Positions 27,602-35,751 of a DNA stretch of 64,000 nt are shown here, piece by piece. The DNA is taken from the NCBI GenBank assembly GCA_025996895.1, contig BNTW01000004.1, positions 1 through 64,000 on the forward strand, in the 5' to 3' direction. Each line of letters opens with the position of its first letter. The stretch's first letter is position 1. The DNA comes from Bacteroidia bacterium. Lineage in GTDB: Bacteria > Bacteroidota > Bacteroidia > Bacteroidales > Azobacteroidaceae. The notes below the pieces were generated by a model. The model was not told the DNA's origin and did no database searches. It worked only from the letters and a program-made list of their open reading frames with translations. The position numbers and the translations under genes are program-made.

Positions 27602-30493
27602 ATGAAAAAGAAATTTTGCTGCTGCTTTGTGGTTATGCTTTTGTCTTTCGCAAGTTTGAGTGTCATGGCTTCGACTTTATCCGTTACCGGACTCAAATGC
27701 GAAAACTTGATTAATCCGAATGCGGTTGATAATACAACGCCTCATTTCAGCTGGAAAGTGTTGTATGATGGCGGAAAGATGCAACAACGGTTTTATGAAA
27801 TTCAAGTTGCTACCGACAGTACAATACTGAAGGAAGGCAATGCGGATTTGTGGAATACCGGTAAATTGGAATCTTCTTCTTCTGTTATGGTTTCATACGC
27901 TGGAAATGCTTTGTCGTCGCGTTCATTATGTTATTGGCGAGTACGTGTGTGGAATGATAAAGACGAAGTTTCGCCCTGGAGTGAGGTCGCTCGTTTCGGT
28001 GTGGGTATTTTGAATAAAAAAGAATGGCAGGGAAAATTCATTGGCTTGCCGGCCGGCGTGGGAAACACGGAAACGCCTTTATTGCGGAAGAAATTCGTCA
28101 TAGAAGGCAACGGCACGGCTTTTTTGCATGTCAATTCGTTGGGTTATCACGAAGTGTATATCAATGGAATGCGGGTAGGCGATGAGGTCTTGGTGCCGGC
28201 CGTTTCCCAATTAAATAAACGCTCATTGACAGTTACTTACGACCTGACTTCCTATCTTCATGAAGGTGAAAACGAAGTAGTGTTTTGGCTGGGTACAGGT
28301 TGGTATAAGAAAAATGCCTACGATATGTCGCCGATTTCTCCGACACCCGACGGAGCGCGGGTATGTGCGCAATTAGACCAAATGAAAAACGGACAATGGG
28401 AAACAGTGATTTCAACTAATGCTTCTTGGGAAGGCAGGGAAACCGGTTACAAAGATACCGGCTCGTGGAACGCCAATAATTTCGGAGGCGAACGGGTAGA
28501 TGCTAAATTGCTTCCGGCCAATTTGAATCCCGAAACGTTAAATCAACTGACTTGGACACCTGTCGTTGAAATGGAACTGCCGAATATTGAAATGTCGCCG
28601 CAAATGACCGAGCAGAATAAAATTCAGGAAGTCATTACGCCCCGCGAAATCACGAAATTAAGCCAAAACATTTGGCTGGTGGATATGGGCAAAAATTTGA
28701 ACGGCTGGTTTGAAATGAAATTTCCCAAATTGTCGGCCAATCAGACAATTATATTGGAGTATTCCGATTATTTGGATAACGACGTTTTTCAGGATATGGG
28801 ACAAAAAGATACTTATGTATCTTCCGGAAAGGAAAATGAGGTGTTTTGTAATAAATTCAACCACCACGCTTTCCGCTATGTGAAAATTACGATGAAAGCG
28901 ACTGCGCCGAAGTTGGAAGACATAAAGGCTTACCTGATTCATACCGATTATCGTCCGGCGGCTTCTTTTGAATGTTCCGATCCCGATTTGAATGCCATTC
29001 ATAACATGATACAATACACGATGAAGTGTTTGACATTTGCCGGTTATATGGTCGATTGTCCGCATTTGGAACGTACCGGTTATGGTGGCGACGGCAATTC
29101 CTCCACGATGACTTTACAAACGATGTACGACGTATCGCAGTTATTCAGCAATTGGCTGATGGGTTGGGGTGATGTGATGCGCGAAGGCGGAAGTCTTCCG
29201 TATGTAGCACCCAATCCGGGCGGGGGCGGGGGCGGACCCTATTGGTGTGCATTTATCATTCTGGCTCCCTGGCGCACGTATGTCAATTACAACGATGATC
29301 GCTTGATACAAAAATACTATCCGGCAATGAAGCAATGGCTTGAATATGTAGAGGAATATACCGTCAATGGTTTGCTGAAACAGTGGCCGAATACGAATTA
29401 CCGCATGTGGTTTTTGGGCGATTGGCTTTCTCCGTCAGGCTCAACCGACGATTTGGTGAATAACTGCGCTATCAGCCAGTGTTTTGCTGTGATGGAAAAA
29501 ATCGCCGAAGTATTGGACAAACCGGATGAAGCGCGGGAATTTAAACAACGAAAAGAAGTTCTCAATGAACTGATACACAAAACTTATTATAAGTCGCAAA
29601 GCAAGATTTACGGTAATGCCTCGCAGTTAGACCTTTCTTATCCGATGTTGGCAGGTGTCACGCCAGCTGATTTATATGACAGTGTAAAACAACAGCTTAT
29701 CAATCGGACGGCCGGTGCAAATAAAGGACATATCGGTGTCGGATTGGTGGGCGTTCCCATTCTGACCGAGTGGGCTATTCAAAACAAAGCGGTAGATTAT
29801 CTATACGGCATATTGAAAAAACGCGATCAGCCGGGTTATCTGTATATGATAGACAAAGGTGCGACCACCACTTGGGAATCGTGGGATGCTTCCCGCAGTC
29901 GTATTCATAATTGCTACAACGGTATCGGAACGTGGTTTTATCAGGCAGTCGGCGGTATCCGTCCCGACGAAAACAATCCGGGGTACAGACACGTATTTAT
30001 AGAGCCTCAAATTCCGACAGGCGTAACTTGGGCGAAAACGACGAAAGAAACGCCTTACGGCACGATTGGCATAGATTGGCAATTCAACGCTCCCGCCGAA
30101 TTGGTTTTGAGTATTGCAGTGCCGGTCGGCGTTACGGCTACGGTTGTTCTTCCCAATAATGCGCAAAGTTGTTCGATGAATGGAGAAAACATAATAGTTG
30201 GAAACGACAAAACGGTTGAAGTCGAAAACGGAAACTATCAGCTGACAATCGGGTTGTCCGGAACAGGTATTTCAGCCGTAAAGAGCGAAATTAATGTTTA
30301 TCCCAATCCGTTTGACGATTATATTGTATTGGATACAACTACTGAAAATCAGCTCGTTATCTGTGATTTATCCGGTCGGACGGTATTCTCTCAAAAAACC
30401 AATGCGGGTTGCAACCGTATTAATACATCTGCGTTGTCGCAAGGCGTTTATGTCTTGAAAAGTGGCGACGAAGTCAAAAAAATTATAAAATAA
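27602..30493 (+). CDS. GH78 alpha-L-rhamnosidase with T9SS sorting domain
   Basis: A 963-residue protein. The signal peptide (1-24) precedes the N-terminal beta domains of the Bac_rhamnosid family and an (alpha/alpha)6 catalytic barrel. Residues equivalent to the GH78 acid cluster are D485, E490 and D497 (DCPHLERTGYGGD), and the general base is probably E759 (TTWESWD). A C-terminal beta domain follows, then a T9SS type-A sorting domain from about residue 895 (VYPNPFDD) to the end. It should release terminal alpha-L-rhamnose outside the cell. It starts 7 nt after rhaD. Compared with the second GH78 in this window it has a different export route. Confidence 0.92.
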   Translation: MKKKFCCCFVVMLLSFASLSVMASTLSVTGLKCENLINPNAVDNTTPHFSWKVLYDGGKMQQRFYEIQVATDSTILKEGNADLWNTGKLESSSSVMVSYAGNALSSRSLCYWRVRVWNDKDEVSPWSEVARFGVGILNKKEWQGKFIGLPAGVGNTETPLLRKKFVIEGNGTAFLHVNSLGYHEVYINGMRVGDEVLVPAVSQLNKRSLTVTYDLTSYLHEGENEVVFWLGTGWYKKNAYDMSPISPTPDGARVCAQLDQMKNGQWETVISTNASWEGRETGYKDTGSWNANNFGGERVDAKLLPANLNPETLNQLTWTPVVEMELPNIEMSPQMTEQNKIQEVITPREITKLSQNIWLVDMGKNLNGWFEMKFPKLSANQTIILEYSDYLDNDVFQDMGQKDTYVSSGKENEVFCNKFNHHAFRYVKITMKATAPKLEDIKAYLIHTDYRPAASFECSDPDLNAIHNMIQYTMKCLTFAGYMVDCPHLERTGYGGDGNSSTMTLQTMYDVSQLFSNWLMGWGDVMREGGSLPYVAPNPGGGGGGPYWCAFIILAPWRTYVNYNDDRLIQKYYPAMKQWLEYVEEYTVNGLLKQWPNTNYRMWFLGDWLSPSGSTDDLVNNCAISQCFAVMEKIAEVLDKPDEAREFKQRKEVLNELIHKTYYKSQSKIYGNASQLDLSYPMLAGVTPADLYDSVKQQLINRTAGANKGHIGVGLVGVPILTEWAIQNKAVDYLYGILKKRDQPGYLYMIDKGATTTWESWDASRSRIHNCYNGIGTWFYQAVGGIRPDENNPGYRHVFIEPQIPTGVTWAKTTKETPYGTIGIDWQFNAPAELVLSIAVPVGVTATVVLPNNAQSCSMNGENIIVGNDKTVEVENGNYQLTIGLSGTGISAVKSEINVYPNPFDDYIVLDTTTENQLVICDLSGRTVFSQKTNAGCNRINTSALSQGVYVLKSGDEVKKIIK

Positions 30494-30497
30494 AAAT

Positions 30498-31877
30498 ATG
30501 AAGACAAAAGTTATCATTCTATTTGCACTATTTTTGTTGAGTTTAAATGTTGCGGCTCAACAAATATCTCCTTTCAAAGAAAACGACCGGGTGGTATTTC
30601 TGGGCAACAGCATTACCGACGGTGGTCATTATCATTCCTATATTTGGTTGTATTATATGACCCGTTTCCCCCACATGAATTTAACTGTGCTGAATGCGGG
30701 CGTTGGTGGCGACCGCGCCGAAGAAATGTTTAAACGGTTAGATGGTGATGTATTCCCGAAAAAGCCGACGGTTTTAATCACTACTTTCGGTATGAACGAC
30801 ACCGGCTATTTTGAATACAATCAGCCCGGAGCCGAAGAATATGCCGATAAAAGAGTGAGTGAATCGCAGGAATGGTATAAAAAAATGGAAGACCGGTATA
30901 AAAAATTATCGGGTACAAAGATTGTTATCATGGGAAGTTCGCCCTACGACGAAACAGCCAAAATCGAAAACAATCCATTTAAGAATAAAAACAAGGCCAT
31001 GATGCGCATTGTTGATTTTCAACGGGAATCTGCTCGCGCCAATCATTGGGAATTTATCGACCTCAACCGGTCGATGACGGATATCAACGAGCGCGAGCAA
31101 AAAATAGAGCCGTCATTTACGCTGTGCGGCGACGACCGGATTCACCCCGACAACGACGGACACATGGTGATGGCCTATCTTCTTCTCAAAGCGCAGGGAT
31201 TTGCTGGCAAAGAAGTGGCCAATATAGACATAGATGCTTCTAAAGCTGTTGTGAAATCCACTTCAAACTGTACTGTTTCCGATTTGAAGAAAACGGCTGA
31301 CGGCTTCTGTTTTGATTATTTGGCGAAAGCGTTGCCTTATCCGTTGGATACGATTGCGCGGGGCTGGGGACAGAAAAAGGCTCAGGTGCGGGCGACTGAA
31401 GTAGTTCCGTTCATGGAAGAAATGAACAGGGAAATCCTGAAAATCAGTGGTTTGAAAGGCAGTTACCATCTTATTATTGATAAAGAAGAAATTGGAGTCT
31501 GGCCGGCCGAAGAATTTGCCAAGGGTATCAATCTGGCTGCACTCAGCAACACACCTCAATATCAGCAAGCATTGAAAATTATGTTTTTGAACGAAGAACG
31601 TTGGGAAATAGAGCGTCGTTTCAGGGACTATATGTGGCTGGAATATACACTTTTCTGGAAAAAAGACATGTTGTTTCAAGATAACAGGGAGTCTATTCAG
31701 GTGCTGGACGAAAATTTAGACAACGGCTGGGTGCGGGCGAAACGCGATTTGTATGCCAAAGCAATGTTTCCCGAAGTAAGACAAGCTTGGCAAAACGAAA
31801 TGGATTTGCTTGTTTCCATGATATACAAGTTGAATAAGCCCGTAACACGGAAAATAACGCTTGTACGCGATAAGTGA
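30498..31877 (+). CDS. SGNH/GDSL-family secreted hydrolase
   Basis: A 459-residue protein with signal peptide (1-20, NVAAQ). SGNH blocks are visible: nucleophile S38 in LGNSITDGG, block II GVGGDRAEEM, block III FGMND, and the catalytic D213-x-x-H216 (DDRIHPD). A C-terminal extension of about 220 residues has no recognised domain. Such enzymes usually remove acetyl or other acyl esters from glycans. Between two T9SS cargo genes (4 and 26 nt gaps) it probably de-esterifies the same substrate. It lacks a sorting domain, so it is probably periplasmic. Confidence 0.85.
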   Translation: MKTKVIILFALFLLSLNVAAQQISPFKENDRVVFLGNSITDGGHYHSYIWLYYMTRFPHMNLTVLNAGVGGDRAEEMFKRLDGDVFPKKPTVLITTFGMNDTGYFEYNQPGAEEYADKRVSESQEWYKKMEDRYKKLSGTKIVIMGSSPYDETAKIENNPFKNKNKAMMRIVDFQRESARANHWEFIDLNRSMTDINEREQKIEPSFTLCGDDRIHPDNDGHMVMAYLLLKAQGFAGKEVANIDIDASKAVVKSTSNCTVSDLKKTADGFCFDYLAKALPYPLDTIARGWGQKKAQVRATEVVPFMEEMNREILKISGLKGSYHLIIDKEEIGVWPAEEFAKGINLAALSNTPQYQQALKIMFLNEERWEIERRFRDYMWLEYTLFWKKDMLFQDNRESIQVLDENLDNGWVRAKRDLYAKAMFPEVRQAWQNEMDLLVSMIYKLNKPVTRKITLVRDK

Positions 31878-31903
31878 TTGTAAATTTTAATACACAGAAA
31901 GAA

Positions 31904-34789
31904 ATGAGAAAATTAACATTTGTGTTTTTATGGCTGATGGCTTTTTCGGCTGTCGGACGAGATTATCTCAATAATGGCAGCTTTGAAGTGGGCATGCATA
32001 CCGGTTGGGAATATGAGGTAACCGGTATTTCAAAGGCGGCTTTTTCGCTTGAACAAAGTGCAAAAGTGATGGACGGCAGTGTTGCGTTGCGGGTAGATGT
32101 AACCGCTGTTGCTTCCTCAAAACCCAATTCTATTAAGGCCACTACACGTTTTACGGCCGGAAACGATTCGATCTATCTTTTGCGTTTTTGGGCGCGAGGT
32201 GCAGAAGAATCCAGAGTCTATGTAGAAGTGGAAGGCAGCGAATCGCCCGGTATCTTGTTTCAAGTACACTCGGGAGAAACCCTGTTCCATTTACCCTTTA
32301 AATTTGATACAACGAAAGAAAACAAAGAGTTAGCGATTAATTTCTATTTTAGAGATTATCGAGGTAAATTGAAAACCCGGACTCCAAGGGACTGTAAAGT
32401 AAGTACTATTGAAGCAACGTATTATTTAGATGGTGTGGAAGTGTTGGATCAGAGCAATAAACAGCATATAGATGTAGTTCAGCAGTATAATTGGAATTAC
32501 CGCCAAAAGGCAGGATTAGGCTGGGTCGCCGGTGATAACGATGTTTCTTTGCAACTTCCCGACGGACGGACGATTTGGTTTTTCAATGACTCGTTTTATG
32601 CAACTAACCACCCTGAACAAAACCGTTTAAACGATTGGGGAAGCTTTGTTCGGAATGCTTGTGTCGTAGAGGAAGCCGACGGAACATTAGTTACACGTCC
32701 GGTAACAGATCAGGGCGGTCAAAGGGTTTATTTTGAAATTCCCAATGATCAATTGATTAAGGAAGGAAATAATGTAAGAAACTTTTTCTGGGTGGGAGAT
32801 GCTATCATGGAAGATGGACAAGTGAAAGTACATTTGATTGAATGTAATACGGTTAAGAATCCGGAATCCGGCGCAGACGAAGTAGTGAATACCGATCGCT
32901 CTTATTTAGGAATTTTTTCTTATCCGGAATTGGAATATTTAGGATTAGAACGGCAAGAGGATTTTTGCGCCCGGTTTGAAACGTTTTTTGTAGATGATGC
33001 AGACAATAAAATTTACTTGTATCGCTCGGAAGAGGAAGATAAGGACGACTCTTGGAATTGGAATCGTCATACCTATGTGGCTCGTGCGGATTTAGGCGAT
33101 TTGTCCGGCAAAAAAGGAACGTGGGAATTTTGGGACGGAACGGCATGGTCTGCCAACAGAGCCGATGTAGACACGCTGGCCGGCCGAACGATCAATATGA
33201 TGGCTGACGCGGTAATCAAACTTGGTCAGGGAAGTTATGCACAAGTTTCGATGCCTGTCATGAGTCATGATGTAACGGTGTCATTTGCTCCGGCACCTCA
33301 AGGTCCCTGGACGCCCAAACAAACGATTTATTCTGCGACGAATGATTCGTCTTCCTGGTATTATATGCCGAATTTTCACGGTCAGTTGCCCAATGGCAAT
33401 TATTCTATTTCCTTTTCGGCCAACTATGGTTATTGTCTGTTTATGTGCGCAGAGTGCGATCATTGGGCATTTGTAGATAAATACTGGTATCGCCCGCGCT
33501 ATATTCAGTTCGATTTATTGGCTCTTTCGCCTTATTCGGAGAAAAAAGATTGTGCCGGTGTGGCCAATGGAACGGCCTATCTTGATGAATGTGAAGAATG
33601 TGTCGGCGGAACAACCGGTAAAGAGCCTTGCTTGCCGCCAACTCCTCCCCAACGTGAAGGAATAACCGGTTTAGCGGGTGTTTATGCCATTCAAAACAAA
33701 CAAAGCGGATTGTATATGAGTATTCAAAACCAAAGTGCCGAAAATCATGCGTTGGTCATACAATCGGAATATGCCGGCAGCCAATCGCAACAATTTGAAC
33801 TGAATGATCTCGGCGACGGCTATTACAATATAATCAATGTGGCAAGCGGTTTGCTGATCAGTCCGGTCAATTTAAGCGAAGATGCTAAAGCCAATATCGA
33901 ACAATGGAACGGCTTAAATTATTTAGATATTACGGATTTTGAAGGCGGACAGCTTTCGGCTCAATACGAAGCGGCTTCAGCCTCGGAAGATGTCGGCAAA
34001 CTGATTGATAATAACCGGATAACGAAATACAGCGTTTCGCAAGGCCGCGCTTGGGTACAGTTTCATTCGGCTACTCCGCAAATAGTAACACGTTATGTTC
34101 TGATGGCTTCCAACAATGCACCTTTGCGCGATCCGAAAAATTGGTCGCTCTATGGCTCTAACGATGGCGAAATTTGGACGAAATTGGATACGGTTTCCGG
34201 TTTTAAATTCCAATCCCGGTTTGAAGAGAAATATAGAAACATCGACAATGAAACGGCTTATTCATACTACCGGCTGAATATGGAATGTTATTCGGGAAAT
34301 GCTTTGCAGCTGGCCGAATGGAAATTGTTGATCGGAATAGCCCCCGAAGCGGGAGCCGATAATCAGAAATTCCTCATTCAAGATGCGGGAGAAGGTTACG
34401 TCAAATTCTTCAATAAGCACAGCAATTTGGCGTTGGAAGTATTGGACGGATTTACTTATGCGGAAGCTAATGTTTGGCAGATACCCGATGTCGGACAATA
34501 CGGAACACTGTGGAAACTGATTGGAAATGTTGCAATAAAGGACGTGGAAACTACAGGAAAGCCGGAAATAATCGTTTATCCGAATCCTGTCCGGCAACAA
34601 GCGAATATCAAATTGCCGGCAGAATGGCAAAATTGTAATTTCTTTATCCACAATATAAACGGGTCGTTGGTTTATTCGGGCAAGGTGAGCGACGCCTCAT
34701 TCGACCTCGGGCGTCTTCCGTCCGGATATTATCTGATAAAAGTGCGGAAGAATGATGATGTGCTTGTGAATCGTTTTGTTAAATACTAA
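31904..34789 (+). CDS. Multidomain DUF5005-like secreted protein with ricin-like, F5/8C and T9SS domains
   Basis: A 961-residue protein. After the signal peptide (about 1-18) comes a CBM4/9-like beta-sandwich (about 20-190; NNGSFEVG). Next is a DUF5005-like propeller (about 200-570; GDNDVSLQLPDGRTIWFFND), then a short cysteine linker (DCAGVANGTAYLDECEEC), a ricin-like trefoil segment (about 600-690), an F5/8C discoidin-type domain (about 690-840) and a T9SS sorting domain from VYPNPVRQ. It probably binds and may cleave glycan at the cell surface; no catalytic residue can be named with confidence. The ATG at 31904 starts the signal peptide; a GTG ten codons upstream overlaps the preceding stop. 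Confidence 0.75.
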   Translation: MRKLTFVFLWLMAFSAVGRDYLNNGSFEVGMHTGWEYEVTGISKAAFSLEQSAKVMDGSVALRVDVTAVASSKPNSIKATTRFTAGNDSIYLLRFWARGAEESRVYVEVEGSESPGILFQVHSGETLFHLPFKFDTTKENKELAINFYFRDYRGKLKTRTPRDCKVSTIEATYYLDGVEVLDQSNKQHIDVVQQYNWNYRQKAGLGWVAGDNDVSLQLPDGRTIWFFNDSFYATNHPEQNRLNDWGSFVRNACVVEEADGTLVTRPVTDQGGQRVYFEIPNDQLIKEGNNVRNFFWVGDAIMEDGQVKVHLIECNTVKNPESGADEVVNTDRSYLGIFSYPELEYLGLERQEDFCARFETFFVDDADNKIYLYRSEEEDKDDSWNWNRHTYVARADLGDLSGKKGTWEFWDGTAWSANRADVDTLAGRTINMMADAVIKLGQGSYAQVSMPVMSHDVTVSFAPAPQGPWTPKQTIYSATNDSSSWYYMPNFHGQLPNGNYSISFSANYGYCLFMCAECDHWAFVDKYWYRPRYIQFDLLALSPYSEKKDCAGVANGTAYLDECEECVGGTTGKEPCLPPTPPQREGITGLAGVYAIQNKQSGLYMSIQNQSAENHALVIQSEYAGSQSQQFELNDLGDGYYNIINVASGLLISPVNLSEDAKANIEQWNGLNYLDITDFEGGQLSAQYEAASASEDVGKLIDNNRITKYSVSQGRAWVQFHSATPQIVTRYVLMASNNAPLRDPKNWSLYGSNDGEIWTKLDTVSGFKFQSRFEEKYRNIDNETAYSYYRLNMECYSGNALQLAEWKLLIGIAPEAGADNQKFLIQDAGEGYVKFFNKHSNLALEVLDGFTYAEANVWQIPDVGQYGTLWKLIGNVAIKDVETTGKPEIIVYPNPVRQQANIKLPAEWQNCNFFIHNINGSLVYSGKVSDASFDLGRLPSGYYLIKVRKNDDVLVNRFVKY

Positions 34790-34814
34790 TACATAATTTT
34801 TAATTTATTCTATC

Positions 34815-35750
34815 ATGAAAAATTTATTTAAAAGCAAAAAATGGTTTTTGAGAGTTGGAATGCTGTTAGTTATTCCGGTAATATTGTTTTCTTGTTTGCA
34901 TCTTCGAGCAGTATATTATCCGGAAGTGGTGAAAACCAACTCCACTTTTGAAGTGGTGATGGTGGCAGACATGAAAAATCCTTTAGACGGTGGCAACACC
35001 GAACGATTTGGTTATGGTTTTGCAGGTGTTTTGCTTCCGGTGGGTTGGACGATTGACGAAGAATCGGTAACCTACGAATATACCGGTATTGATCCGAATA
35101 AAGACTACGGTGCTGAACCGCAAAAGGCAAACGGCAAGCTTCTTTTCAGTCAAGAAATGACGGACTATTGCATTGAACTGGATCCGGAAAAGTGGGGAGA
35201 AGAATATTATTGGCAGGGTTTCAGGACGGAAGGCCGGTTGCATTCCGAGAACATGGACAGTATCGTGATTAAGTTTAATGTTACAACCAATGACCAGGTG
35301 GGCGAATATCTGATGTTGGTTGGCATTCAGGAAACTTCGTATGATAAAGATGAATCTATTCCGGCAGGAGAGCCGGGAAATACTCTTATGGATAATAAAG
35401 GAGATGGGCCTTTCTACAAGTGCGGAGATCCGGGTTCCGATGAGTTTTCGAGGGACTACCTGATGATAACTGTCGAACAGGAAAATGGTATTGGGGTTAA
35501 ATATTCCGAAAAAGACAAAGAAAACTATGCAGTTTCTTCGGCAGGAAACGGTCAGGTGCTGGTGCGTTTGCAGAATGAAGCCAAAAAAGGCGCGGTTTCG
35601 GTTATTTATGATATGAACGGCCGGCAAGTGGCTTCGCAACAACTTACCCAGATGGACAATGTATTGAATACGACATTGAAACCGGGCGTTTATTTTATTT
35701 CTATTCAAAAAGACGGCGTACGCTCTACTCAAAAAGTGTTGGTCAAATAA
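34815..35750 (+). CDS. DUF4961-like lipoprotein candidate with T9SS sorting domain
   Basis: A 311-residue protein. The N terminus (MKNLFKSKKW, hydrophobic core, lipobox-like LFSC with Cys27) and the following segment resemble the DUF4961 protein at 43808. A T9SS-type sorting domain occupies about residues 232-311 (VSVIYDMNGRQV, LKPGVYFISIQKDG, QKVLVK). The middle has no recognised catalytic motif. It is probably a surface glycan-binding protein. A lipobox together with a sorting domain is unusual. It lies 25 nt after the DUF5005-like gene and 1 nt before the GH38-like gene. Confidence 0.65.
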   Translation: MKNLFKSKKWFLRVGMLLVIPVILFSCLHLRAVYYPEVVKTNSTFEVVMVADMKNPLDGGNTERFGYGFAGVLLPVGWTIDEESVTYEYTGIDPNKDYGAEPQKANGKLLFSQEMTDYCIELDPEKWGEEYYWQGFRTEGRLHSENMDSIVIKFNVTTNDQVGEYLMLVGIQETSYDKDESIPAGEPGNTLMDNKGDGPFYKCGDPGSDEFSRDYLMITVEQENGIGVKYSEKDKENYAVSSAGNGQVLVRLQNEAKKGAVSVIYDMNGRQVASQQLTQMDNVLNTTLKPGVYFISIQKDGVRSTQKVLVK

Positions 35751-35751
35751 T

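Noticed and set aside
34983..35732. 249-codon minus-strand frame opposite the DUF4961-like gene
   Set aside because: The plus-strand frame has a signal sequence and sorting domain; the minus frame has neither and no promoter.
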